This document shows positions 8,933-15,353 of a stretch of 16,081 bases of DNA, in pieces; the stretch's first letter is position 1; the number at the start of each line of letters is the position of its first letter. The stretch is from Bacteroidales bacterium UBA1756. Lineage in GTDB: Bacteria > Bacteroidota > Bacteroidia > Bacteroidales > WCHB1-69. Location of the stretch: NCBI GenBank assembly GCA_002314795.1, contig DCHI01000041.1:1-16081 (forward strand), in the 5' to 3' direction. The notes below the pieces were generated by a model. That model was not told the origin of the DNA and did no database searches. It saw nothing but the letters and a program-made list of their open reading frames with translations. The translations under genes and the position numbers were made by a program.

Positions 8933-8955
8933 AAGGCGTGGCGATGTCACGCCTT
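8933..8955 (+). terminator. Hairpin between the M3 peptidase and fabG, possible weak terminator
   Basis: AAGGCGTG pairs perfectly with CACGCCTT across a 7-base loop (GCGATGT), 23 bp after the M3 stop. It is followed by TGCTTTAC rather than a long T run, so it may be a weak terminator or an mRNA 3'-end protector. No TAnnTTTG box lies between it and fabG, so some readthrough into fabG may be needed. Confidence 0.45.
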
Positions 8956-8976
8956 TGCTTTACAAAACCTAATATT

Positions 8977-9696
8977 ATGCAACTATTGGAAAACAAGGTC
9001 GCCATTGTCACCGGCGGCACGCGCGGCATCGGACGCGCCATTGTAGAAACATTTGTACGCGAAGGCGCAAAGGTTGTCTTCACCGGACGCAGCACCTGCC
9101 CCGACGAAATGGCAAACATAGAAAACGCTCTCTTTTGCCAAGCTGACATCGTCTCATTCGCAGGAGCACAAAAGGTAGCAGACTTCACTTTGGAAAAATT
9201 CGGTCGCATTGACATCCTCGTCAATAATGCGGGCGCCAACCGTGACACACTGTTGCTGCGGATGTCGGAAGAGGACTGGGACGACATCATTGCCACGGAC
9301 CTGAAATCAGTGTTCAACTACGTGAAGGCGGTACAGCCCACAATGTTGAAGCAGCGTGCCGGCTCCATCATCAGCACGGGTTCCGTCGTCGGCATTGGCG
9401 GAAATGCAGGGCAGGCCAACTACGCGGCGGCGAAAGCCGGCATCATCGGTTTTTCCAAGTCCATAGCCAAAGAACTGGGCAGCCGCAACATCCGTTGCAA
9501 CGTCGTCGCCCCGGGACTTATTGACACCTTGATGACGCAGAAACTTCCGGACGAAGCCAAAGAGGCCATCATCAAAGGGATTGCCCTACGTCGTATCGGG
9601 CAGGCGCAAGATGTGGCCAACGTGATGCTTTTCCTTGCTTCGGACCTTGCTTCGTACGTAACCGGCCAGGTGATTGTTTGCGACGGAGGAATGTAA
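8977..9696 (+). CDS. fabG: 3-oxoacyl-ACP reductase (FabG), SDR family
   Basis: This is a 239-residue classical short-chain dehydrogenase/reductase. The FabG role is NADPH-dependent reduction of 3-oxoacyl-ACP in type II fatty acid synthesis in the cytoplasm. I use the ATG at 8977, which begins MQLLENKVAIVTGG at the usual distance from the cofactor motif. The in-frame ATG at 8938 lies inside the preceding hairpin and adds a non-homologous leader. Motifs are TGGTRGIG at residues 12-19 (nucleotide binding), NNAG at 83-86, and catalytic Ser136, Tyr149 and Lys153 in the YxxxK arrangement. The segment IRCNVVAPGLIDTLMT and the C-terminal YVTGQVIVCDGGM are FabG-like. It is not in a fab cluster here, so a related SDR activity remains possible, but the sequence is closer to FabG than to other SDR groups I know. 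Confidence 0.88.
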   Translation: MQLLENKVAIVTGGTRGIGRAIVETFVREGAKVVFTGRSTCPDEMANIENALFCQADIVSFAGAQKVADFTLEKFGRIDILVNNAGANRDTLLLRMSEEDWDDIIATDLKSVFNYVKAVQPTMLKQRAGSIISTGSVVGIGGNAGQANYAAAKAGIIGFSKSIAKELGSRNIRCNVVAPGLIDTLMTQKLPDEAKEAIIKGIALRRIGQAQDVANVMLFLASDLASYVTGQVIVCDGGM

Positions 9697-9697
9697 T

Positions 9698-9750
9698 GGG
9701 GTACAAAGTTTATAAAGTTATAAGGTTTATAAAGTTTAAGGGGTTTCAAA
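9698..9750 (+). repeat. Degenerate 9-bp array after fabG
   Basis: Starting just past the TAA of fabG are imperfect units of the GTTYGTAAA family: GGTACAAA, GTTTATAAA, GTTATAAG, GTTTATAAA, GTTTAAGG, GGTTTCAAA. Two units have lost one base. Orientation follows fabG. Confidence 0.65.
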
Positions 9751-9765
9751 TGTGTAAAGACATCA

Positions 9766-9804
9766 CTTTAAGAACTTTACGAACTTTACGAACTTTACAA
9801 ACCT
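9766..9804 (-). repeat. 9-bp array downstream of hsp20
   Basis: On the plus strand, CTTTAAGAA, CTTTACGAA, CTTTACGAA and CTTTACAAA follow each other exactly, then a partial unit. On the minus strand this is the GTTYGTAAA family, oriented with hsp20 and placed just past its terminator. It faces the fabG array in inverted orientation. Confidence 0.8.
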
Positions 9805-9816
9805 TCTACCTTAAAC

Positions 9817-9853
9817 AAAAAAAATCGGGAGCGAATTGCTACTCCCGATTTTT
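9817..9853 (-). terminator. Bidirectional rho-independent terminator shared by hsp20 and fabG
   Basis: AAAAATCGGGAG (9820-9831) pairs with CTCCCGATTTTT (9842-9853) around a 10-base loop. In the hsp20 direction the stem is followed by a run of T; in the fabG direction by TTTTT. It sits between the two convergent stops and should serve both genes. Confidence 0.88.
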
Positions 9854-9869
9854 AGTTTCCAAAATCCGT

Positions 9870-10295
9870 TTATTGGATTTCAATCAAGCGGTGGCCTTTT
9901 TCCTCACCGGCCGCGAACTTAGGCAGCGTGACGGCCAAGATTCCGTTTTCCACTTTCGCTTCGATTTTTTCTTTGTCCACATCCTTTGGTAGAACGAAGG
10001 CCTGTTGGAATTTCGCATACGAAAATTCGCGGCGGAGGTAGTGCGTTTCGGCATTTTCACACTTTTCTTCATTTTTCTTTTCAACCGAAATGACGAGGTT
10101 GTTGTAATCGTCAATCGAAATTTTGCAGTCCTCTTTCAGCATACCCGGGACAGCCACGTCAACCGTATAGTTGGCGGTGTTCTCCTTGATGTTCACCGCC
10201 GGCGCGGCATTGGAAGTGTGAACAAATTCGTTGTTCAAGATTTCGTCAAAAATTGACGGTAACCAGTTCTGATTTCTTCTTGCTAATGTTGTCAT
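9870..10295 (-). CDS. Hsp20/alpha-crystallin small heat-shock protein
   Basis: This is a 141-residue small heat-shock protein, an ATP-independent holdase that keeps unfolding proteins soluble in the cytoplasm. I start at 10295 (MTTLARRNQNWLPSIFDEIL), the usual N terminus for Bacteroidetes Hsp20; the longer frame from 10394 adds 33 residues with no family resemblance. After about 30 residues comes the alpha-crystallin domain (PAVNIKENTANYTVDVAVPG onward). It includes the conserved VENGILAVTLPK near the end and a C-terminal I-x-I motif (LIEIQ) used in oligomer assembly. The upstream region contains no CIRCE element. It holds two 13-bp TGACA-type repeats 20 bp apart that may be regulatory. The gene is convergent with fabG and shares its terminator. 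Confidence 0.93.
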   Translation of the reverse strand: MTTLARRNQNWLPSIFDEILNNEFVHTSNAAPAVNIKENTANYTVDVAVPGMLKEDCKISIDDYNNLVISVEKKNEEKCENAETHYLRREFSYAKFQQAFVLPKDVDKEKIEAKVENGILAVTLPKFAAGEEKGHRLIEIQ

Positions 10296-10366
10296 AGTTT
10301 TTTGTTTTTTGGGATTGTTATGCCGTTCACTATTGAACGACGCGCCCCATTGTGCAATACTTGTAC

Positions 10367-10374
10367 CAATCATA
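10367..10374 (-). promoter_or_regulatory. Possible -7 box TATGATTG of hsp20
   Basis: TATGATTG on the minus strand differs from TAnnTTTG at one base and lies 71 bp upstream of the hsp20 ATG. It is weaker than the other seven boxes and directly follows the TGACA repeats, as expected for an activated or heat-regulated promoter. This is a tentative call. Confidence 0.3.
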
Positions 10375-10380
10375 AATATC

Positions 10381-10413
10381 TGACAATTTGACACTTACAA
10401 TGACAAATTGACA
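10381..10413. repeat. Paired 13-bp TGACAAWTTGACA-like repeats upstream of hsp20
   Basis: TGACAATTTGACA (10381-10393) and TGACAAATTGACA (10401-10413) differ at one base and start 20 bp apart, about two helical turns. Further single TGACA copies occur at 10443 and 10484. They lie between hsp20 and tRNA-Val and could be an operator. Confidence 0.5.
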
Positions 10414-10504
10414 TTTTTGGGAAGACAGTTTGTCCATTTATCTGACAAAATTTCCATCAAGAAAAAAAATTAGACGAAGTCCGTGACACAAAGGAAAAAA
10501 GTAG

Positions 10505-10512
10505 TATTTTTG
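10505..10512 (+). promoter_or_regulatory. -7 box TATTTTTG of tRNA-Val
   Basis: TATTTTTG followed by CAGCC matches TAnnTTTG and ends 11 bp before the tRNA 5' end, consistent with a short leader. GTG at 10483-10485 is 19 bp upstream, a weak match to a -33 TTG. Confidence 0.7.
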
Positions 10513-10523
10513 CAGCCGCTTTC

Positions 10524-10598
10524 GGGACGTTAGCTCAGTTGGTTCAGAGCGCTGCCTTCACACGGCAGAGGTCATTGGTTCAAATCCAATACGCCCCA
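10524..10598 (+). tRNA. tRNA-Val, anticodon CAC
   Basis: The 75-base cloverleaf folds with D stem GCTC/GAGC, anticodon stem CTGCC/GGCAG and loop TTCACAC (anticodon CAC, reading GUG). The T stem is ATTGG/CCAAT with loop TTCAAAT. The acceptor arms GGGACGT and ACGCCCC pair except at A4-C69, a mismatch. The discriminator is A and no CCA is encoded. The promoter and terminator on either side suggest a single-gene transcript. Confidence 0.92.
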
Positions 10599-10602
10599 CT
10601 TG

Positions 10603-10630
10603 AGGACCACGGTTGTTGGTCCTTTTTTTT
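10603..10630 (+). terminator. Rho-independent terminator of tRNA-Val
   Basis: AGGACCA (10603-10609) pairs with TGGTCCT (10617-10623) around a 7-base loop, followed by a run of T to 10630. It lies 5 bp after the tRNA and separates it from the AlaX-like gene. Confidence 0.88.
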
Positions 10631-10693
10631 GCAAAAGAGCAACCGAATTATTTAACAACTGATTCGCAGTTTTCTTAATCAATAAAAAATCCA

Positions 10694-11161
10694 ATGAACC
10701 AAGAACCCATTTTAAACGACCACAATAAGCAGGAATTTCCGCCGGCGCACACGGCGGAACATCTTTTGAATCAAACGATGGGCAGAATGTTCGGCTGCGA
10801 ACGGAGCCGGAACTCGCACATCGAACGCAAAAAGAGCAAAATCAACTTTCAGCTGTCCACCGCCCCCACGCAGGAACAGATTGAAGAAATTGAACGCCGC
10901 ATCAACGAACTGATTGCCGCCGACCTTCCCGTCACCTACGAGTTCGTCACGCGCGACAACCTTCCCGAAGGCGTTACGTTAGCCAAACTTCCGGAAAACG
11001 CCAGCGATACCCTCCGCATCGTTCGCATCGGTGACTACGACGTCTGCGCCTGCCTCGGCACGCACGTCGCCTCCACCAAGGAAATCGGCACCTTCCGCAT
11101 CACCAGCACCAGTTTCAACGAAGGAAGCTTCCGTATCGTTTTCCGTACGGAGAGTCTGTAG
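10694..11161 (+). CDS. Small AlaX-like alanyl-tRNA editing domain protein
   Basis: This 155-residue stand-alone protein resembles the second additional (editing) domain of alanyl- and threonyl-tRNA synthetases. Free AlaX proteins hydrolyse Ser- or Gly-tRNA(Ala) in trans. The zinc/active-site signature is intact: HTAEH with His19 and His23, and CLGTH with Cys120 and His124. Other family features are SKINFQLS and the final GSFRIVF strand. The protein is in the size range of short AlaX forms and has no N-terminal AlaRS-like extension. A threonyl-type substrate is not excluded. No TAnnTTTG box is visible in the 63 bp between the tRNA terminator and the ATG. Neighbours are tRNA-Val and leuS, a translation-themed block. 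The TAG stop is followed with no spacer by a six-unit 9-bp repeat array. Confidence 0.82.
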   Translation: MNQEPILNDHNKQEFPPAHTAEHLLNQTMGRMFGCERSRNSHIERKKSKINFQLSTAPTQEQIEEIERRINELIAADLPVTYEFVTRDNLPEGVTLAKLPENASDTLRIVRIGDYDVCACLGTHVASTKEIGTFRITSTSFNEGSFRIVFRTESL

Positions 11162-11215
11162 GTTCGTAAAGTTTGTAAAGTTCTTAAAGTTTGTAAAGTT
11201 CTTAAGGTTTGTAAG
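11162..11215 (+). repeat. 9-bp tandem array, six units, abutting the AlaX-like stop codon
   Basis: Six exact-length units follow the TAG directly: GTTCGTAAA, GTTTGTAAA, GTTCTTAAA, GTTTGTAAA, GTTCTTAAG, GTTTGTAAG. The array has the same unit, copy number and placement as the array at 1129-1182. It ends 52 bp before the leuS -7 box. Confidence 0.88.
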
Positions 11216-11267
11216 GTTGAGGGGACGGTTTTGTCACTTTTTCTTAAAAAGTTGGCATAAAAAATCG

Positions 11268-11275
11268 TACCTTTG
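11268..11275 (+). promoter_or_regulatory. -7 box TACCTTTG of the leuS operon
   Basis: TACCTTTG followed by CCGCT matches TAnnTTTG, 41 bp before the leuS ATG. No clear -33 is present at the canonical spacing, and no T-box-like leader is evident in the short 5' region. Confidence 0.62.
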
Positions 11276-11316
11276 CCGCTTCGTTTTTAAATCAACAAAA
11301 TTATACATAAAGCACT

Positions 11317-14079
11317 ATGGATTACAATTTTAGAGAAGTCGAGAAACGCTGGCAACAAGCGTGGAAGGAACAAAAGATTTACCACGTGGAGGAAGACTCC
11401 TCCAAACCGAAGTTCTATGTCCTGGATATGTTCCCCTACCCTTCCGGAGCCGGCCTGCACGTCGGGCACCCGCTCGGATACATCGCTTCCGACATCTACG
11501 CCCGCTACAAACGGCAAAAAGGATTCAACGTTCTCCACCCGATGGGTTACGACGCCTTCGGTCTTCCCGCCGAACAATACGCCATCCAAACCGGACAGCA
11601 CCCCGCCGTTACAACGAAACAAAACGTCGCCCGCTATCGCGAACAACTTGACAAAATCGGTTTTTCCTTCGACTGGGACCGCGAATTTCGTACCGCCGAC
11701 CCCGACTACTATAAATGGACGCAATGGGTTTTCATCCAGCTTTTCAACCATTATTATGATCAAAAGTTAGACAAGGCACGTCCCATCACCGAACTGACCG
11801 CACATTTTGCAGCCAACGGAACGGAAGGCCTCCAGGCCGCCGAAACCAAACCCCAGCATTTCACCGCTGCCGAATGGAACGCAATGTCGGAAAAGCAACA
11901 ACAGGAAACCCTGCTGAACTATCGTTTGGCCTACATCGCCGACACGTGGGTGAACTGGTGCCCGAAATTGGGAACCGTTCTCGCTAACGACGAAGTGGTG
12001 AACGGCGTCTCCGAACGCGGCGGCTTCCCCGTGGAACGCAAACTGATGAAACAGTGGATTCTGCGAGTTTCCGCATACGCCGAACGCCTCCTCAAAGGTT
12101 TGGAAACCCTCGAATGGAGCGACTCCATCAAAGAGATTCAACGCAACTGGATTGGTCGCAGCGAAGGCGCCTTCATCCAGTTCCCTATTGAAAACAATGA
12201 AAATACGTTGGATATTTTCACTACCCGCCCCGATACCATTTTCGGTGTCTCATTTATGGTGATGTGTCCGGAACACTCTCTTATTGAACAAATTACTACT
12301 CCTGAACAAAAAGAAGAGGTTGAAAAATATGTGACGTGGGCACGGAACCGCTCCGAAACCGAACGTCAAACCGACGTGAAGAAAGTCAGCGGCGTTTTCA
12401 CCGGCGCATACGCTGTCAACCCGTTCACGCAGGAACGCATTCCCATCTGGGTCGCCGAATACGTGCTCGCCGGCTACGGCACGGGCGGCATTATGGCCGT
12501 TGCAGCTCACGACAGCCGCGACTACGCCTTTGCCAAACATTTCAACCTTCCCATCCGCGAAGTCATTGAAGGTGGCGACATTACCAAAGAAGCTTTTGAA
12601 ACCAAAGACGGCACCGTCATCAATTCCGATTTCATCAGCGGAATGAAGGTGAAAGAGGCCGGCAAGTGCATCATTGAAAAAGTGAAGGAAATGGGAATCG
12701 GCTACGGCACAGTCAATTACCGTCTCCGCGACGCCATTTTCAGCCGTCAACGCTACTGGGGCGAACCCTTCCCGGTTTATTACAAGGACGGCGTTCCGTA
12801 TATGCTTCCGGTGGAGCAACTTCCGCTTCTTCTTCCCGAAATCGACGAATACAAGCCTACCGAAACGGGCGAACCGCCACTCGCACGTGCCGCCAACTGG
12901 AAAACAGCAGACGGCTATCCGATGGAGTACAGCACAATGCCCGGGTTCGCCGGTTCAAGCGGTTACTACCTCCGTTATATGGATCCGCACAACGATAAAG
13001 AGTTCATTTCCAAGGAGAAAAACGAATATTGGGAAAACGTTGACCTTTACGTGGGCGGCTCCGAACACGCCACCGGTCACCTTATCTACTCCCGCTTCTG
13101 GAACAAATTCCTTTTCGACCTCGGCCTCGTTTGCAAAGACGAACCCTACAAGAAACTCATCAACCAAGGGATGATTCAAGGCCGAACCAATTTCGTTTAT
13201 CGTATCAACGGAACGAACCAGTTTGTTTCTTTGAATTTGAAAGAAAACTACGAGACAACGCCTATCCGCGTGGATGTCAACATTGTCCACAATGATGTTT
13301 TGGACACCGATGCTTTCAAACAGTGGCGCCCAGAATATGCGGATGCTCAATTTGTTATGGAAGACGGCAAGTACGTTTGCGGCTGGGAGATTGAAAAGAT
13401 GTCGAAATCAAAATACAACGTACAGAATCCGGACGACCTCGTTGAAAAGTACGGTGCCGACACGCTTCGTCTGTACGAAATGTTCCTCGGCCCCATCGAA
13501 CTGTCGAAGCCGTGGGACACGAACGGTATCGAAGGCGTTTTCCGTTTTATGAAGAAATTCTGGAAACTCTATCACGATGCCAACAACGAATTTTGCGTCA
13601 CGGACGAGGAACCGACGCACGACGAATACAAATCGTTGCACAAAGCCATCAAGAAGGTGGAAGAAGACAACGAACGCTTCTCGTTCAATACGGCCGTCAG
13701 TGCCTTTATGATCGCTGTCAACGAATTGACGGATTTGAAATGTCACAAACGCAAGATTGTAGAACCGCTGGCGATTCTGCTGTCGGCATACGCACCACAC
13801 GTAGCCGAAGAATTGTGGCACCTGTTAGGTAACGCGGGAAGCATCGTAGAAGCCACATTCCCGAAATTCGAAGCTAACTACTTGGTTGAAAGCAACGCCA
13901 ACTATCCCGTCTCCTTCAACGGGAAGGTTCGTCTGCAACGCGTATTTCCGGCTGAAATGCAGCCGAAGGAAATCGAGGCGGCCATTCTTGCCGACCCGGA
14001 CGTTCAGAAATACTTAGAAGGCAAAACGCCCAAAAAAGTCATCATCGTTCCCAAGAAAATTGTCAACATCGTGATGTAA
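11317..14079 (+). CDS. leuS: Leucyl-tRNA synthetase
   Basis: This is a 920-residue class Ia synthetase that charges tRNA(Leu) with leucine in the cytoplasm. The catalytic HIGH motif is HVGH at residues 48-51, within PSGAGLHVGHPLGY. The KMSKS loop is at 694-698 (EKMSKSKYN). The CP1 editing domain between them carries TTRPDT at 302-307 and the conserved Asp399 in AHDSRD, so post-transfer editing of mischarged tRNA should be intact. The anticodon-binding helical domain follows KMSKS. The C-terminal domain ends VIIVPKKIVNIVM, typical of the family. Length is normal for Bacteroidetes. It has its own -7 box and is followed 5 bp later by the J-domain-like gene, so it probably leads a three-gene operon. 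Confidence 0.97.
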   Translation: MDYNFREVEKRWQQAWKEQKIYHVEEDSSKPKFYVLDMFPYPSGAGLHVGHPLGYIASDIYARYKRQKGFNVLHPMGYDAFGLPAEQYAIQTGQHPAVTTKQNVARYREQLDKIGFSFDWDREFRTADPDYYKWTQWVFIQLFNHYYDQKLDKARPITELTAHFAANGTEGLQAAETKPQHFTAAEWNAMSEKQQQETLLNYRLAYIADTWVNWCPKLGTVLANDEVVNGVSERGGFPVERKLMKQWILRVSAYAERLLKGLETLEWSDSIKEIQRNWIGRSEGAFIQFPIENNENTLDIFTTRPDTIFGVSFMVMCPEHSLIEQITTPEQKEEVEKYVTWARNRSETERQTDVKKVSGVFTGAYAVNPFTQERIPIWVAEYVLAGYGTGGIMAVAAHDSRDYAFAKHFNLPIREVIEGGDITKEAFETKDGTVINSDFISGMKVKEAGKCIIEKVKEMGIGYGTVNYRLRDAIFSRQRYWGEPFPVYYKDGVPYMLPVEQLPLLLPEIDEYKPTETGEPPLARAANWKTADGYPMEYSTMPGFAGSSGYYLRYMDPHNDKEFISKEKNEYWENVDLYVGGSEHATGHLIYSRFWNKFLFDLGLVCKDEPYKKLINQGMIQGRTNFVYRINGTNQFVSLNLKENYETTPIRVDVNIVHNDVLDTDAFKQWRPEYADAQFVMEDGKYVCGWEIEKMSKSKYNVQNPDDLVEKYGADTLRLYEMFLGPIELSKPWDTNGIEGVFRFMKKFWKLYHDANNEFCVTDEEPTHDEYKSLHKAIKKVEEDNERFSFNTAVSAFMIAVNELTDLKCHKRKIVEPLAILLSAYAPHVAEELWHLLGNAGSIVEATFPKFEANYLVESNANYPVSFNGKVRLQRVFPAEMQPKEIEAAILADPDVQKYLEGKTPKKVIIVPKKIVNIVM

Positions 14080-14084
14080 TTCCT

Positions 14085-14894
14085 ATGGACGAACTTATTA
14101 TTTCTCCTGAAAAAGAAGAATTAAGAAACCATCTTCGGCTGCTTCAAAAAGAGGTGGCCGAATTGGTTTCCATAAAAGACAGTCTGCTTTCGCACGAAGG
14201 TCCCGCACTGTCGGCGCAATACTTGGAAGCCGTCGGTTCACTTCAGTACGACCTTTTTGTTCTTCAAACCGAAGTCAAGAAATTGCAATTGGAAATTTCG
14301 CTTATCCAAAGTTATATTAACAAGAACAGCGCAATCGATTTTCAGCAGGTGACAGAAAAGGTGAAAAAGGCGGCCGAAGCCTATCAAAAAATCATTGAGG
14401 AAAAAGCGGAGCAACTGAAGGCAGCAAAAGAGCTACTCAGTATGCCCATTCTTAGTGAGGAGGAAAAGCATCAATTGGTCGAGTTATATCACGCCATTGT
14501 CAAAAAGTTGCATCCTGACATCCACCCCCACCCTACGGAAAAAGAGAAAGAGCTTTTCGTCCAAGCACAAAATGCCTATAAATCAGGCGACTTAGAATCT
14601 TTAAAAGTTATTGCAACACAGATCAATAGCAATGACGAAATTCCTCAAAAGACTGATTTTCTTCAAAAAGAGATCAAGCATTTACAAAAAATATGCGACA
14701 AATTGAAAAAGGACATTGAAGCATTAGAGAATCAGTTTCCTTTCACCCAACGACGTTTTCTTGGCGACCCATTCAAAATTGAAGAAAAAAGGAATGAGTT
14801 GAACCATTTGATAGATAACGCCAAACGTCAGAAAGAAGAGTATCAAAAATATGTAAACGCCCTCAAATTATGGAAACCGGGATTGTTAAATTAA
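14085..14894 (+). CDS. Coiled-coil protein with J-domain-like HPD segment
   Basis: This 269-residue soluble protein has no signal peptide. Residues 1-120 and about 195-260 are charged and heptad-like, predicted coiled coils. Between them, about 127-175, lies a J-domain-like segment: LVELYHAIVKKLHPDIHP followed by ELFVQAQNAYKSGDLESL. His143-Pro144-Asp145 matches the HPD tripeptide that stimulates Hsp70 ATPase in DnaJ proteins, and the flanking helices fit helices II and III. The usual Gly/Phe and zinc regions are absent, so this is at most a type III J protein. Partner and role are unknown. It starts 5 bp after leuS and overlaps the HIRAN gene by 25 bp, implying co-translation with it. Confidence 0.72.
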   Translation: MDELIISPEKEELRNHLRLLQKEVAELVSIKDSLLSHEGPALSAQYLEAVGSLQYDLFVLQTEVKKLQLEISLIQSYINKNSAIDFQQVTEKVKKAAEAYQKIIEEKAEQLKAAKELLSMPILSEEEKHQLVELYHAIVKKLHPDIHPHPTEKEKELFVQAQNAYKSGDLESLKVIATQINSNDEIPQKTDFLQKEIKHLQKICDKLKKDIEALENQFPFTQRRFLGDPFKIEEKRNELNHLIDNAKRQKEEYQKYVNALKLWKPGLLN

Positions 14895-15262
14895 GCTCTG
14901 AATTGTTAGCACTGTTTGCCGGTGCTGAAAACAGCAACAGTTTGATGCCCTTTACACGGGAAATCTTCCTGCTGGACATCACCGTGGCGGGCACCACTTT
15001 TTGTGACAGCATTGAGGACGTCGTGACGAACCTGGTGCCGGAAACGATTCTGAAAATGGTCCGCGTTCCCGACAACAAACACGACCAGAATGCCATCGCC
15101 ATTTACTACGAAAACACACGCATCGGGTGGGTTCCGCGCGACCTTAACCTTGTCATATCCAGACTGATGGATGCTGGGAAGGCATTTTTCTGTCGCGTGC
15201 AAAGCGTAGAAAAAATAAGCAATTGGAACAAAATCAAGGCGAAAATCTATATGGTAGAATAA
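14870..15262 (+). CDS. Stand-alone HIRAN-domain protein
   Basis: This is a 130-residue protein almost entirely filled by a HIRAN-type domain (residues about 33-125). It has DITVAGTTF at the start, LKMVRVPDNKHDQNAIAIYY in the centre and RIGWVPRDLNLVISRLMDAG before the last strand. In HLTF/Rad5-type helicases this domain recognises 3' single-stranded DNA ends; free-standing bacterial forms are poorly characterised. The start at 14870 lies inside the J-domain-like gene, in another frame, with a 25-bp overlap. The first 30 residues are not part of the domain, so a later start cannot be ruled out, though no better ATG is obvious. No helicase or nuclease domain is present or adjacent. Confidence 0.8.
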   Translation: METGIVKLSSELLALFAGAENSNSLMPFTREIFLLDITVAGTTFCDSIEDVVTNLVPETILKMVRVPDNKHDQNAIAIYYENTRIGWVPRDLNLVISRLMDAGKAFFCRVQSVEKISNWNKIKAKIYMVE

Positions 15263-15288
15263 TTCGTGGAGGAATTTGGAAACGGCAT

Positions 15289-15308
15289 CTCGGACCAACT
15301 CGGACCGA
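15289..15308. repeat. 10-bp tandem direct repeat upstream of the HTH-like gene
   Basis: CTCGGACCAA and CTCGGACCGA are adjacent copies differing at one base, one helical turn apart. They end 22 bp before the -7 box at 15331, overlapping where a -33 element would lie, so an operator is plausible. Confidence 0.5.
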
Positions 15309-15330
15309 AAAGAAATCTCCCCTTTTCGTC

Positions 15331-15338
15331 TATTTTTG
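15331..15338 (+). promoter_or_regulatory. -7 box TATTTTTG of the HTH-like gene
   Basis: TATTTTTG followed by CAAAA matches TAnnTTTG and lies 15 bp before the ATG at 15354. It gives this gene a promoter independent of the leuS operon. Confidence 0.65.
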
Positions 15339-15353
15339 CAAAAAAATTAAAGT

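Noticed and set aside
8938..8976. Longer FabG with start at 8938
   Set aside because: The extra 13 residues lie in the intergenic hairpin and do not match the SDR N terminus; the ATG at 8977 fits the family.
9678..9992. Open frame with RTL repeats between fabG and hsp20
   Set aside because: The repeat residues come from the 9-bp array, and the frame crosses the bidirectional terminator and the antisense of hsp20.
10331..10347. TTGAAC and CCCCATT resembling a sigma-32 heat-shock promoter near hsp20
   Set aside because: It is on the wrong strand for hsp20, the spacing is far too short, and Bacteroidetes do not use an E. coli-type sigma-32.
11031..11333. Open frame with FVKF/LKF-type repeats overlapping the end of the AlaX-like gene
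   Set aside because: It is the 9-bp array read in an open frame, starts inside a clear gene and runs into leuS; it has no promoter or family resemblance.
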